The notes: generated from the letters alone by a model not told the origin. Positions 1-11,117 are shown, numbered from the stretch's first letter. The stretch: DNA of 64,000 nucleotides from a bacterium (GCA_004321715.1 SGYN01000002.1:1-64000); one strand, 5' to 3'. A program made the numbers and translations.

Positions 1-423
1 ATTCTCTGTTTCTTCCAGAATAGTATCATAATCTTTTTGATAATATTTTATTAATAGCTTACGATAATAGGCCGCTCTATAAACACGATCATTTTCATCT
101 GTTAAGTTTATAACTTCATCATAATATCTATTTGCCAATATTTGGTTTCCAGATAAGTCGTAGCTTCTTGCAATATGATATAATATTGGAACTTCTAGAC
201 TGTCGCTTGGGAATTTATAAAGATATTGAAATAAACTCAGTAGCGCTCTTTCATAATGCTCACCCTTAATTAGAAAGTCGCAAAAAGATAATAATTCCTG
301 CTTTTGGAAGTTTGAGTGTTCTAGCCAGTCATCTTTTATTTCATCAACGCTACGGTAATTTTGACTATATATAATACAAATAGAAAATAGAAGGACTATT
401 ATAATCCGAGGTTTTACAAACAT
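1..423 (-). CDS. Exported TPR/BamD-like repeat protein, partial (C-terminus beyond window)
   Basis: Not in ORF track because truncated. Manual minus-strand translation from ATG at 423: MFVKPRIIIVLLFSICIIYSQNYRSVDEIKDDWLEHSNFQKQELLSFCDFLIKGEHYERALLSLFQYLYKFPSDSLEVPILYHIARSYDLSGNQILANRYYDEVINL. Signal peptide plus TPR-like helices. Confidence 0.7.
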   Translation of the reverse strand, partial: MFVKPRIIIVLLFSICIIYSQNYRSVDEIKDDWLEHSNFQKQELLSFCDFLIKGEHYERALLSLFQYLYKFPSDSLEVPILYHIARSYDLSGNQILANRYYDEVINLTDENDRVYRAAYYRKLLIKYYQKDYDTILEETEN

Positions 424-521
424 AATTTATATATCCTCCCCTATGAGGATGTATAAATATAGCATCCGAAAGGAATAAAAACTATATCTAGGAGAGAATC
501 AAAAAGATTCTTCTTAAAATA

Positions 522-1001
522 CTATTTTGATTCTTTAAAATCTAAGGAAACTGAATTTACACAGTAACGTAATCCAGTAGGATTAGGGCCATCAGTAAAT
601 ACATGTCCTAAGTGAGATTCGCATCTTGCGCAAAGTATTTCAACTCTGGTCATTCCCAACGTCTTGTCTTCTTTCTCAATAATTCTATCTTTATCTAATG
701 ACTGATAAAAGCTTGGCCATCCGGTTCCAGAATCAAACTTGGTTTCTGAACTAAATAATTCGTAATCGCATCCTGCGCAAGTATAAGTACCATCTTCTTT
801 ATGATTATAATATTTTCCAGTAAAGGCCATTTCTGTACCTTTTTCACGTAAGATTTTATACTCTTTAGGCGTTAAACAAGTTTCCCATTCGGCATCAGAT
901 TTCAATATTTTTTTACTCATATTAATTTTTTCCTGTTCTTGCTGTGCGTACAATGTAACAATTAAAAAAAATATTAATTTGATAAAAGATTTCATTATCA
1001 C
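522..1001 (-). CDS. msrB: Peptide-methionine (R)-S-oxide reductase, exported
   Basis: TCAGCDYELF, FDSGTGWPSFY, CARCESHLGHVFTDGPNPTGLRYCVNS are MsrB signatures; N-terminal hydrophobic signal. Confidence 0.95.
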   Translation of the reverse strand: MIMKSFIKLIFFLIVTLYAQQEQEKINMSKKILKSDAEWETCLTPKEYKILREKGTEMAFTGKYYNHKEDGTYTCAGCDYELFSSETKFDSGTGWPSFYQSLDKDRIIEKEDKTLGMTRVEILCARCESHLGHVFTDGPNPTGLRYCVNSVSLDFKESK

Positions 1002-1007
1002 TGAAAA

Positions 1008-1565
1008 CTATAATGAATCAGGCTCTGATGGTTCAAATGGTGGCAGGGGTTTAGAACCCCAGAAAGTTGGACGTGTTTGCAAATTATTTAATACATTTTC
1101 ATTTGTCATAAATACTTCGGATTCATTGACCATCCTAACATAACATCTTTGCCAATCTGAACTAGATCTACCAAATATAGCTTCTCCTAATTTTTCATTA
1201 TTATATCCATAAAAAGTGAGTTTTAAACCAAGACTGTCATCCACATTAAACCTATTCCACTTCTTGGGATTATTTGATACCATAGATTCGCGCTTCACGC
1301 TCAATATCTTATTTTCAACATCATCTATACGGTTCATTTGAATAAGCAAAGAATCATTTCCAATAATCTGCCAAGAAGTATCTTTTCTTTGAATAGAAAT
1401 AAACAACGAGTCTTGTTGAATATCAAATTTGTTGACTTCATCTATAAGTACTGAAAATACATCAGTAGTTTGAGTGAGATGCCTCTTTTGTCTAGATTGA
1501 CTAATAAAGAATAGTACAATAATTAAGGTCAGGGTCCCGAGAAGAATTTTTGTGCTCTTAGTCAT
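1008..1565 (-). CDS. DUF4340-like protein encoded with a Gld-type ABC exporter
   Basis: Single N-terminal TM, beta-rich pattern (DVFSVLIDEVNKFDIQQDSLFISIQRKDTSWQII), position after gldG-like gene. ORF track start 1577; ATG at 1565 (MTKSTKIL) preferred. Confidence 0.6.
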   Translation of the reverse strand: MTKSTKILLGTLTLIIVLFFISQSRQKRHLTQTTDVFSVLIDEVNKFDIQQDSLFISIQRKDTSWQIIGNDSLLIQMNRIDDVENKILSVKRESMVSNNPKKWNRFNVDDSLGLKLTFYGYNNEKLGEAIFGRSSSDWQRCYVRMVNESEVFMTNENVLNNLQTRPTFWGSKPLPPFEPSEPDSL

Positions 1566-3087
1566 ACATTTCCTCAATTAATTTCATAGTTCTTTTATGC
1601 ATTTGTAAACGCCAAAAACCAAATCCAATAATTAACAGAGAGGGCAATAAACCATTTATCCATTTCCACGTTGATTTGGCATCATCCGTTACTAATTCTG
1701 CATCTAATGAACGATCAGTTATTTCTCTAGAACGAAGCGCCATCAAATCTTTATCTCCCATTAAGAAATCTATTGCATTCATCATAAATATATGATTCTC
1801 AGGTACAGCGCCACCACCATCATCTGTTAAAAATCTATTATCTGCCACTAATATAAGCTGACTTACTAAACCGGTCTCATTACTAGGTAGTTCCGACCTA
1901 GCAGCAACCACTTTTCCTGACTGGTTCAAATTTCTTAATTGAGGATTTTGATTTGGATCAGGACTTAAATTATAGAAACCTGTCATTACTCCAGATTTAT
2001 TAGATGAAGAAAATAATGGAACCCTATTAATATTAGCGCCTACAGAATCAAATTGAATTTCTGTTGAGAAGAACACATGAACCTGCTCTAATCCACTCAC
2101 AAGAGGTTCTTGTTCATTAAAGCTGCGTATAATTGGTAAAAAAGGGTATTCCATAGGAACATTCATGCGCATAAATCCCATATCTTGCATAACATTGACT
2201 CTTCCACAATTCTTATCCAACACAAGGTTTTCAGATAAAGTAAAACCATAAGGTTTTAGTAAGTCAAAGATATTAGATTGAAAAACTTCGGCTCTTTGCG
2301 TTTGCAGATCAATTGATAAAGGATTTAAGGCAACGAATAAGTTTCCACCATTATTAATAAATTTATACAAATGATCATATTTTTTTACATCTAATGAGTC
2401 TTTTATTCCCGTTAAAATTAATACATCAATATTATCAGGAATCTCATTCGATAATTCCAGGGGCCTCATTTCATATCTCTGCCGTAAAATCTGAGAAAAA
2501 GTATTTGTTTGAATGTCATCATTATCTGGTTTAACCATACCTACAAATTTTTTATTTTTTTCAACAAGTTTTTTTATCCGAGTAGTGATTTCATACTCTA
2601 AGCCAGTTGTAGATAATACTACAGGTATAACTTCACGTTTATCTTCAAAATATATCGCAACACCCATAAACACTTTTTTAACAACTGCCTCATCTTTTTC
2701 TATAACCTGCAGTTGAACAGGTTGAACTCCAGATTTCTGAGCCTCTTTTTCTAACCCATCATCAGAATCAGGTACAAAAAATTCAAAACGTATTTTCCCT
2801 TTTGATATTGCTGCGTATTCCTCCAGAATATCCTGAAGATAGCGTCTGTTGTTCCCATATTCACCAGGAAGATTTTCTGAGAAATACACCTTAATATTTA
2901 ATAAATCATCAATTTTTTTAATGACTTGCTCAGTAGAGGAAGACAAAGAATACATTTTTGTATCTGTAAGATCAAATCGTGTATACCAATTACGAGCAAT
3001 TAAATTCAATAATACAAGCGTAACTAAAATAATTACTGCTGGTAACACCATTGATTTTCTATAATCAAAATTTAACATTAGCTCCAC
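1558..3087 (-). CDS. gldG: GldG-family ABC transporter accessory protein
   Basis: N-terminal TM, RFDLTDTKMYSLSSSTEQVIKKIDDLLNIKVYFSENLPGEY (GldG/ABC_transp_aux signature), C-terminal TM. Confidence 0.85.
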   Translation of the reverse strand: MELMLNFDYRKSMVLPAVIILVTLVLLNLIARNWYTRFDLTDTKMYSLSSSTEQVIKKIDDLLNIKVYFSENLPGEYGNNRRYLQDILEEYAAISKGKIRFEFFVPDSDDGLEKEAQKSGVQPVQLQVIEKDEAVVKKVFMGVAIYFEDKREVIPVVLSTTGLEYEITTRIKKLVEKNKKFVGMVKPDNDDIQTNTFSQILRQRYEMRPLELSNEIPDNIDVLILTGIKDSLDVKKYDHLYKFINNGGNLFVALNPLSIDLQTQRAEVFQSNIFDLLKPYGFTLSENLVLDKNCGRVNVMQDMGFMRMNVPMEYPFLPIIRSFNEQEPLVSGLEQVHVFFSTEIQFDSVGANINRVPLFSSSNKSGVMTGFYNLSPDPNQNPQLRNLNQSGKVVAARSELPSNETGLVSQLILVADNRFLTDDGGGAVPENHIFMMNAIDFLMGDKDLMALRSREITDRSLDAELVTDDAKSTWKWINGLLPSLLIIGFGFWRLQMHKRTMKLIEEMYD

Positions 3088-3791
3088 CTCCTTGATTCTA
3101 ACGACTGAACGGTCATAATCAAGAAAAATCCAATAACTGAAAGAAAATAAACAATATTTCTAGAATCAATTACACCACGAGAAATATTTGAATAATGATA
3201 ATCCACGCTAATATATTGGACTATACCTGCCAAATTTGTTGGAACTAATGGCAGAAAGAACCCCATAAGAAAGAATAAAAGAACAATAAATACTCCAATA
3301 ATAAATGCTACTACTTGATTATCTGTGATACTGCTTGCAAATATTCCTATTGATGCATACATAGAGCCGACTAATGCTAACCCAATATACCCTGTGAATA
3401 ATGCACCATAATCAATTTTTGTACCGAACTTTACCAATGTAATAAAGTGTATAACTGTTGCTAATAAACCGAGGAGTATCAATACAACTGCTGCAAAATA
3501 TTTTCCAAGAACAAACTCAGGAGTTTTAATTGGCAAAGTTGCAATAGTTTCCATTGTACCTATATTATTTTCTCTTGCAATCAGCCCCATAGAAATAGCA
3601 GGTATAAATATGAGATAGACCATTGGAACAATACTAAATAAAGATCTGAGGTCTGATTGATTATAAAGAAAAAATGTACTTGTAAAAAAATAACCATTAA
3701 AAATAGAGAATATTACCAAAAATATATAAGCCATTGGGCTATTAAAAAATCCCCGTATCTCTCTTTGAAAAATCGATCGCGTATTATGCAT
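3078..3791 (-). CDS. gldF: GldF-like ABC transporter permease
   Basis: Six-TM ABC-2 type permease, GLIARENNIGTMETIATLPIKTPEFVLGKYFAA; overlaps gldG. Confidence 0.85.
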   Translation of the reverse strand: MHNTRSIFQREIRGFFNSPMAYIFLVIFSIFNGYFFTSTFFLYNQSDLRSLFSIVPMVYLIFIPAISMGLIARENNIGTMETIATLPIKTPEFVLGKYFAAVVLILLGLLATVIHFITLVKFGTKIDYGALFTGYIGLALVGSMYASIGIFASSITDNQVVAFIIGVFIVLLFFLMGFFLPLVPTNLAGIVQYISVDYHYSNISRGVIDSRNIVYFLSVIGFFLIMTVQSLESRRWS

Positions 3792-4728
3792 CAGCTTTGC
3801 CTTCCATTGTTAGCTTTCGAAATATATCTTCCAAGTCAGTAGTTGTTGGTGTCATTTTAAGAATTATCCATCCTGAACTAACTGCATAATTAAATAAATC
3901 TTCCCTAGGGTCTACTTCCTGAGAATATTCAAGTTGGATTAAATGATGATCTTTCTTTTCCTCCATATTTGATATATCAATATTTGGCACTGCTACAGAT
4001 AAGTCTTTTAATGATTTTTCACTTGTATTACGTACCTCAAGATTTAATAAAGTATTTCCTCTAAAACTACTCATCAATTCATCATTTGTACCATTTGCAA
4101 CTATTTCACCTTGATGTATTATCATTATTCTATCAACTGTTGCCTGTATCTCCTGCAAAATATGGCTGGACATAAGCACCAGCTTTTCACGGCCAAGACT
4201 CTTAATTAATCCACGTATTTCTACGATTTGGTTTGGGTCTAATCCCGTAACCGGCTCATCTAATATTAAAATTTTTGGATCATGTATCATAGATCCCGCT
4301 AAGCCTATACGCTGCTTATATCCTTTGGAGCAAGATGATACCTCTTTATGAACTACGCCTTGAAGGCCACAACGATCAACTACTCTGGTTAAAGCTTCGC
4401 GAAATTTCTTTCCAGTTATGTTTCGAACTCTTGCAATAAATTCTAGATATTCATAAACAGACATTTCAGGATATAGAGGATTTAATTCAGGTAAATAACC
4501 TATTTGTTTCTGAATTTCTAATGCACTATCATTAATGTTTAAATCATTAATCTCTACATTGCCTGCTGTTGGAACCAAATAGCCTGTAAGCATTTTTAGA
4601 GTAGTAGTTTTCCCAGCGCCATTTTCTCCCAAGAAACCAACTATTTCCCCATCGTTGATCTCAAAGTTTATAGATTTGACTGCTTGAACATCTCCATAGT
4701 TCTTTGACAAATCCTGTACTTTTATCAT
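3784..4728 (-). CDS. gldA: GldA-like ABC transporter ATP-binding protein
   Basis: Walker A GENGAGKTT, signature-region CSKGYKQRIGLAGSMIHDPKILILDEPVTGLDPNQ. Confidence 0.9.
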   Translation of the reverse strand: MIKVQDLSKNYGDVQAVKSINFEINDGEIVGFLGENGAGKTTTLKMLTGYLVPTAGNVEINDLNINDSALEIQKQIGYLPELNPLYPEMSVYEYLEFIARVRNITGKKFREALTRVVDRCGLQGVVHKEVSSCSKGYKQRIGLAGSMIHDPKILILDEPVTGLDPNQIVEIRGLIKSLGREKLVLMSSHILQEIQATVDRIMIIHQGEIVANGTNDELMSSFRGNTLLNLEVRNTSEKSLKDLSVAVPNIDISNMEEKKDHHLIQLEYSQEVDPREDLFNYAVSSGWIILKMTPTTTDLEDIFRKLTMEGKADA

Positions 4729-4832
4729 GAAATAATTCCTCCTATAAATCCAATAATAGTCTAATTAATAAAAAATGTTCCTGAATCGGGCCAAAAAGAT
4801 ATAAAAAAAAATAAAAATGTCAAAAAAGAATG

Positions 4833-6323
4833 TTACATCCAATCTGGAATGCTAGCGCCGACGCCTAAAAAAGGTAATATAACAAAATACAATAAAATAA
4901 CAATTACCCCAATTGCAATTAGATTTAACCAAAAACCACATTTAGCCATTACTGGTATGGAAACATGTCCGCTTGATAATACAATTGCATTAGGACCCGT
5001 TCCAGACGGGAGCATAAATGCGCATGAAGCTGCAATAGTAGCAGGTATCATTAATAAGAACGGGTGAAAGTTCCCAGCTTGGGAGAGGCCCGCAAGCACT
5101 GGAAGAAAAATAGCAGTTGAAGCTGTATTAGAATTTATTTCGGTTAGAAAGACCATTCCTCCCACAACAAGCAAGATTACGAGAAATATTGAAATCCCAT
5201 CTAGATTAAGATTTTGACCTATCCATAATATTAGCTGTGATTCTTTAAATGCGGATGCAATAGCCAAGCCTCCTCCAATTAACATTGCAATGCCCCAGGG
5301 AACAGTTTTTGCATCCTCCCATTCCAATAATTTTAATTTAGTGCCATCTTTATTAATCTTTCCATTCGGGATCAAAAACAATAACAATGCTGCAAAAAAC
5401 GCAACGGTAGAATCTTTGACATATGATTGAACACCTAAATAATCTGACCAACCCATGATAGTTAAAAAACTTATATCCATTTTTTGTCGAAAGACAAATC
5501 CTAACGCATAAAATATGCAAATGATAAGAACACGTTTTTCAGCAGTTGACATTGTCCCTAATTCTTGATACTCTTTTTCAATTATTTCATTAGAGCCACT
5601 TAATCCACCATCAACATTAAAATAAGTAATTATAAATACCCATGCTATAGGAAGAAATAATACCACAAAAGGTAAACCTATTTTTAACCAATCAGTAAAT
5701 ACAATATCTGGTGAATCTGGAAAAATGCCCTTCAATGTACTTACAAATAATAAATTTGGAGGTGTACCAATAAGAGTTCCTGTACCTCCAATACTTGCTG
5801 CATACGCTATAGATAGAACTAATGCACTCCCAAATGTGTCTTTCTTGCTCAAGGTTTCTCTTTGTATAACTGCTAATCCAATAGGGAGCATCATTAGTGT
5901 TGTTGAATTATTTGAGGTCCACATTGATAAAAATGCAGATGCAATCATAAAACTTAATATAATTTGTCTTCTACTTGTTCCAATTAGCTGAATAGTTCCA
6001 AGAGCAATACGCTTATGAAGATTGTTTGTTTCTATAGCTTTTGCTACCAAAAATGCTCCAATGATTAATAAAACAATATGATGTCCGTAACTCGCAGCAA
6101 TATGATTAGCATTAAGGATTCCTAGTAGAGGGAAAAAAACTATAGGAATAAATGCAGTGGCAAAAATTGATATTGCCTCTGTTACCCAAAGAATAGCCAT
6201 TAATATAGAGACTCCAGCTGCTTTCATTGCTTTTGGATTCATACCATCCGGTTCAGGTAAAATCATAATCAAAACAAATACAATCACACTTAAAACAATA
6301 CCAATATTCTGACGATTATACAT
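4833..6323 (-). CDS. DASS/SLC13 family Na+/dicarboxylate (anion) symporter
   Basis: Multi-TM; SNNSTTLMMLPIGLAV, GTGTLIGTPPNLLF, SNTASTAIFLPVL and PSGTGPNAIVLSSG motifs of SLC13. Confidence 0.9.
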   Translation of the reverse strand: MYNRQNIGIVLSVIVFVLIMILPEPDGMNPKAMKAAGVSILMAILWVTEAISIFATAFIPIVFFPLLGILNANHIAASYGHHIVLLIIGAFLVAKAIETNNLHKRIALGTIQLIGTSRRQIILSFMIASAFLSMWTSNNSTTLMMLPIGLAVIQRETLSKKDTFGSALVLSIAYAASIGGTGTLIGTPPNLLFVSTLKGIFPDSPDIVFTDWLKIGLPFVVLFLPIAWVFIITYFNVDGGLSGSNEIIEKEYQELGTMSTAEKRVLIICIFYALGFVFRQKMDISFLTIMGWSDYLGVQSYVKDSTVAFFAALLLFLIPNGKINKDGTKLKLLEWEDAKTVPWGIAMLIGGGLAIASAFKESQLILWIGQNLNLDGISIFLVILLVVGGMVFLTEINSNTASTAIFLPVLAGLSQAGNFHPFLLMIPATIAASCAFMLPSGTGPNAIVLSSGHVSIPVMAKCGFWLNLIAIGVIVILLYFVILPFLGVGASIPDWM

Positions 6324-6331
6324 CTATGGTA

Positions 6332-7726
6332 CTAATTAGGATCGTTTTGAACGCGATCATAAATGGAATCGTTAGTTGGGAAATTTGGGTTTGTGCTTTT
6401 TTCTTTTTCAGGATATAATAATCTTCTAGGAGTGCCACTAGAACAAGCAGTTGGCTCTCCACCTGAATCTATAAAATCTGGATATCCGGTCCTTCTCCAA
6501 TCGCTCCAAGTCTGTATATTTAAAAACATCGCTTTATACTTTTCATTCATTATAGCTTCATAGAGATTATTACCGCCCACATTCTCATATCTGGGTAAAT
6601 TACACGTTGATTCAATACCTTGCCATTTGACTTCTAAATCATCTAAAATACTATTCAAAGTTGTTCGAGCAGAGTTTTCATCGCCCATGTTATATTGGCA
6701 TTCTGCAATAATAAATTTGTTTTCATACCATGAGATAAATTCTACACCATAGTCCCTACTTCCATAGGTATTGCTATTTAAATCTGAACCATAAAATTGT
6801 GTTTCACCAGGCTTCACCCCTACAACAGGATCTCCTGAAAAATATATATTCAAACGACCATCATTATCATTTTCTAACATATCTACTAATAAATGAGCTG
6901 CTCCCATATAATCATTATTCTTGATAGTGAATTGCCACCAAATTGATTGTTCATTATTGGTAGTAGAATGCAGTGCTCTCCAATCGCCAGTGCCATTAGA
7001 GCTACTTACCCCTTGTTCAGCATGAAATAGAGCATTTTCATATGCCTGTATTCCATCTACTTCTGCCCAATTCAAATATATTCTTGCTGCTAGCGTATGC
7101 GCTACAGCAATCCATTTATTTGCATTCCCTCCAAATGAAAAATCATAGTTTGATGAAAAAGTTTGTACTTGACCCAATGAAAAATTATTTATTGCATCAT
7201 TTATTAATCCTAAAACTGCTTCATGAACTTCGCGCTGAGAATCTAAATTAGGAGATTCATAATTAGAATTAGCTGCCTCAGAATAAGGAATATCTCCCCA
7301 AAGATCTGCAGCGGTACTGATTATCAAAGCCTCCCACATTTGAGCAATACCAAGAACAAGATACTTTTCTTGATCTCTAGCTTTTTCTTGAATAGTTCTA
7401 ATATCAATCAGCCCACCTGTACCATAAATAGCAGACCACCTTCCATTCGTATTGCGATCAATAGGAGAACAATTATAATCGGAATAATATTCTAGTTTCT
7501 GTCCAGCCATTTGTTGCATAATCATTGTTACCATTCTATTTAAATATGACTCCATTACTCCATACATAGATACTTGAGAACCAACTAATAATGCTTCAAT
7601 AGAAATGATACTTACATCATCTACTTTATTTGGATCATTATCCAATAAATCACCGGTCAAAAAATCTTCACATCCCATAAAAAAAATGACTAATAAACAA
7701 AAAATTTTACTTTTTAACTTATTCAT
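6332..7726 (-). CDS. susD: SusD/RagB-family outer-membrane lipoprotein
   Basis: Lipobox LVIFFMGC, SusD-like helical organisation, W-DWRRTGYPDF C-terminal motif. ORF track start 7795 overlaps SusC; ATG at 7726 starts cleanly after SusC stop and gives a lipoprotein signal. Confidence 0.85.
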   Translation of the reverse strand: MNKLKSKIFCLLVIFFMGCEDFLTGDLLDNDPNKVDDVSIISIEALLVGSQVSMYGVMESYLNRMVTMIMQQMAGQKLEYYSDYNCSPIDRNTNGRWSAIYGTGGLIDIRTIQEKARDQEKYLVLGIAQMWEALIISTAADLWGDIPYSEAANSNYESPNLDSQREVHEAVLGLINDAINNFSLGQVQTFSSNYDFSFGGNANKWIAVAHTLAARIYLNWAEVDGIQAYENALFHAEQGVSSSNGTGDWRALHSTTNNEQSIWWQFTIKNNDYMGAAHLLVDMLENDNDGRLNIYFSGDPVVGVKPGETQFYGSDLNSNTYGSRDYGVEFISWYENKFIIAECQYNMGDENSARTTLNSILDDLEVKWQGIESTCNLPRYENVGGNNLYEAIMNEKYKAMFLNIQTWSDWRRTGYPDFIDSGGEPTACSSGTPRRLLYPEKEKSTNPNFPTNDSIYDRVQNDPN

Positions 7727-7730
7727 AAAT

Positions 7731-10700
7731 CTACCAATTAAAATATAATGTAAAATTTGTTCCCCACGTCTGAGGTTGGTTAAAATAATCTTCACCCGAT
7801 ATTCTATTTTGATACATATTCGTTTCTGGATCCCAACCAGAATATTTTGTCCAAGTGATCAAATCTCTTGCACTTAATCGTAGACTCATACTTTTTAAAC
7901 CAAGATAATCTGTATATTTATTCGCCATCTGATAGGCAAGAGAAATTTCTCTTAGCTTTATATAGCTAGCATCTTCAATATTATTTATAATATCAAATTT
8001 TCTTCCAGCAATAGTAGTATAGAATATTTCATCAAATGCAACAATTTGATCTGTACCTGGTCCAATGGCGTTGGCATCATTATTTAACATATCTGAAATT
8101 TTACCCTTTCCCCATTCAGTAGATACACCTTCTTCGTATCCATGCCAATTTGGATTATCAAAGCTGGAGTGATATCTATTTTCTGTATCACCATGAGTTC
8201 CCCACTCATATAATGCATTTTTGGTATAATTAACTATATGTCCGCCCATACTTATATCAATTAGACAAGAAAATTTAATTTTACCAAAAAGCTCTACTTC
8301 ATTATAAAAACTTCCTGTCCAATCAGGGTTCGGATCATAACCAGTCCATACATATTCCCTATTTAACCAATCCGTATCTGGATATCCATCTCGTTGAATA
8401 TATACATCATTGCGCTTCCATTGACCAGCATATACAGAATCAATGTTAATATATACGGTATTTCCATTTTCATCAAAATCTTTGGCAGTTATTCCATAGC
8501 CAAAACGAGCCCAAGTATATCCTCTAAATTCTCCTAAAGTATGGCCAGGTGATACTTCACTAAATTTTGAAATACCAACACTTGGAACTTGAGAATAATC
8601 CATATTTTTTGCTTCATCACCTGAAACACCATTCATCTCTAATACCATATTAGTATTGCTTGCATAGATAAATCGTGAGCTCCATGAAAGATTCTTTTTT
8701 CTAATTGGATTGGTATTAATAACAAATTCTAATCCTTTATTTTCGATAATTGCTCCATTGGCAGTTTGCTCATCTGACCCTGTAGATGGGATGACATCAA
8801 TAGTAAAAATAACATCTGAGTTCAGGGCTTTATAGGAAGTAAAGTTGATTCCTATTTTATCTTCCAAAAAGCTTAAATCAACCCCAATTTCATTTTCAGT
8901 TCTTCTTTCTGGGCGAATACGCATATTACCAATACGATCATCAGAACGATAACCGGTTAATCCATTATATGTCAACGCAAGATTAACTTTATCTCCTGCT
9001 GAAAATGAAGTTGGTGACATGTATCCTGAATAAATAGTATAGACATTTGGCTGTTCACCTGCTTCACCAAACGCATATCTTAGTTTACCAAAATTAAGAT
9101 ATGGTATTTTCAAACGTTTTGAAAAATTCCAAGCAGCACTAAATTTTCTAAAATTGTGTCTTCTATCGGAAGGACCAAAAGTGGAAGACCCATCATTTCG
9201 AATAGCGCTTGTAAGATACAATTCATCAAATAAATCATACGTTCCTTGAATAAAGAATGACTCTGCATGACGTAAAGTCAATCGTTCATCTGCATAGATT
9301 GAACTATAATTTTCCATTTGAAAATAATTAGGCAATGTTTGATCCAAACCTGTAATCTCATAACTGCGAAAGTATCTACTATTTAAATTATGACCCATCA
9401 TAAGATTCATTGGTAGATTAAAAAGTTTGTTTCCATCAATATTAAAAACAAGATTTCCATCAAATTCCTGATCCACAATATCCTCACGGATTAATCGGCC
9501 AATACCTCCTTCACGGTATGTTCCGATAGGTAGAACTTCAGTTCTCTCATCTAAAGAATAATCTGTTCCCATAGTATATTTTAATGAACCCCAATCTGTA
9601 GGTCTAAAATCTAATTGAATACTACCATATAATCTGTCTACATGTTGTTTTTGCATTGCTTCATATAAAACCCAGTATGGATTATTCCAGCTATGATCTC
9701 CTTCGGGAGTTAATGAATTTGGATCTGTAGATGATCTATGATATTGTGTAACTGGATTTAAATATGGTTTTAGATCAAAATCTGGAGGAGTACTTAATAA
9801 CCCTTTCCCTAATCCATCCGTTGTATGTGCACGCATCACACTATTTACACTTACATTTACATAGGACATACTACCTGTTAGCGTAAGATTGTCTCGAATC
9901 AAATGACTTCCCTTTAACCTTACTGTATATCTTTCATAATCAGAAGGGACATCACGATTTGGAATATGCCCAAATACAGTAGAAACCATTTTTTTATAAT
10001 CTGCAAACTTTAGCCAGTGGGATTTTTCATATGATTTGCTCATTGAAAGATAGAATGTTGTTTTATCGCTCCCTCCATAGGCAGATACATTGTGATCATA
10101 ACTATTTCCATAATCTGATATTTCACCAATATGATCAAATACCTGATCAATATCTATATTATCATCAAACCAAGGAGATCCTTTAATATTTAATGGTTTT
10201 CCCCATGAAAATGCTTCTCCTTGTATGAAATTGCCTGCCTTTCCTTGCCCAAACCACTGCTGAACTGGATATCTATTATTTAACGCGCTTATACCTGCTT
10301 GGAATTTGTATGTTAATAGGGTCTTGCCTGTTCTACCAGACTTTGTAGTAATCATAATTACACCATTGGAAGCTCTTGACCCATAGATTGCTGAAGCCGC
10401 TGCACCTTTAAGAACTTCAATAGTTTCAATATCCTCTACATTGATGTCGCCTGTTCTACTTGATGATTCTGGATGCCCTCTTTCGCTGGTCTCAGAACCT
10501 CCTGAATCATATGTGCGATTGCTTACTGGGCTGCCATCTACAATTATTAATGGTTCATGGCTCCCAGAAATTGTACCAGTTCCTCTAATTCTAAAAAATG
10601 CATTTGTACCAGCATCTCCGCTTGTTTTTCTTATCTCTAATCCAGGAACATTTCCCCGCAATGAGGTAATCATGTTTACTTCTCCAGCTTTAACCACTGC

Positions 10701-11117
10701 TTCACCTTTTACTGATTCAATTGAAACTCCAAGTTTTTCTTTATATTGCTTAGCTCCCATACCTGTTACTACAATGGATTCTAAATCCAAGACATCCCTA
10801 TTCAACTGAAAGTTTTTAATAATTTTTTTTTCATTGTTATATAATAGAGTGTCAACTGTGGATCTATATCCAATATAACTAGCAAATATTAATGGCGAAG
10901 ACTGCGCAACTTCTATTGGAATTGAAAACTGATAAAAACCATCCGTATCTGTAGCCCCACCATAGGCTGTGTTTTTAATTATAATATTTGATCCTACAAG
11001 AGGATTACCAATATCATTAATAACATAACCTTTAATATTGACTAGATCAATAGCAGAAACAGTTGCAAAAAAACAACAGTAGTATAAAAAGGAATAAAGA
11101 GAAAGTTTTAGCTTCAT
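7731..11117 (-). CDS. susC: SusC/RagA-family TonB-dependent outer-membrane transporter
   Basis: Carboxypeptidase-regulatory-like N-terminus, plug GSRASNGVIMITTKSGR, C-terminal beta-barrel ending FTLYFNW. Confidence 0.95.
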   Translation of the reverse strand: MKLKLSLYSFLYYCCFFATVSAIDLVNIKGYVINDIGNPLVGSNIIIKNTAYGGATDTDGFYQFSIPIEVAQSSPLIFASYIGYRSTVDTLLYNNEKKIIKNFQLNRDVLDLESIVVTGMGAKQYKEKLGVSIESVKGEAVVKAGEVNMITSLRGNVPGLEIRKTSGDAGTNAFFRIRGTGTISGSHEPLIIVDGSPVSNRTYDSGGSETSERGHPESSSRTGDINVEDIETIEVLKGAAASAIYGSRASNGVIMITTKSGRTGKTLLTYKFQAGISALNNRYPVQQWFGQGKAGNFIQGEAFSWGKPLNIKGSPWFDDNIDIDQVFDHIGEISDYGNSYDHNVSAYGGSDKTTFYLSMSKSYEKSHWLKFADYKKMVSTVFGHIPNRDVPSDYERYTVRLKGSHLIRDNLTLTGSMSYVNVSVNSVMRAHTTDGLGKGLLSTPPDFDLKPYLNPVTQYHRSSTDPNSLTPEGDHSWNNPYWVLYEAMQKQHVDRLYGSIQLDFRPTDWGSLKYTMGTDYSLDERTEVLPIGTYREGGIGRLIREDIVDQEFDGNLVFNIDGNKLFNLPMNLMMGHNLNSRYFRSYEITGLDQTLPNYFQMENYSSIYADERLTLRHAESFFIQGTYDLFDELYLTSAIRNDGSSTFGPSDRRHNFRKFSAAWNFSKRLKIPYLNFGKLRYAFGEAGEQPNVYTIYSGYMSPTSFSAGDKVNLALTYNGLTGYRSDDRIGNMRIRPERRTENEIGVDLSFLEDKIGINFTSYKALNSDVIFTIDVIPSTGSDEQTANGAIIENKGLEFVINTNPIRKKNLSWSSRFIYASNTNMVLEMNGVSGDEAKNMDYSQVPSVGISKFSEVSPGHTLGEFRGYTWARFGYGITAKDFDENGNTVYINIDSVYAGQWKRNDVYIQRDGYPDTDWLNREYVWTGYDPNPDWTGSFYNEVELFGKIKFSCLIDISMGGHIVNYTKNALYEWGTHGDTENRYHSSFDNPNWHGYEEGVSTEWGKGKISDMLNNDANAIGPGTDQIVAFDEIFYTTIAGRKFDIINNIEDASYIKLREISLAYQMANKYTDYLGLKSMSLRLSARDLITWTKYSGWDPETNMYQNRISGEDYFNQPQTWGTNFTLYFNW

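Noticed and set aside
10441-10809. Plus-strand ORF of 122 aa opposite susC
   Set aside because: Shadow ORF antisense to a well-supported SusC gene; no recognisable domain.
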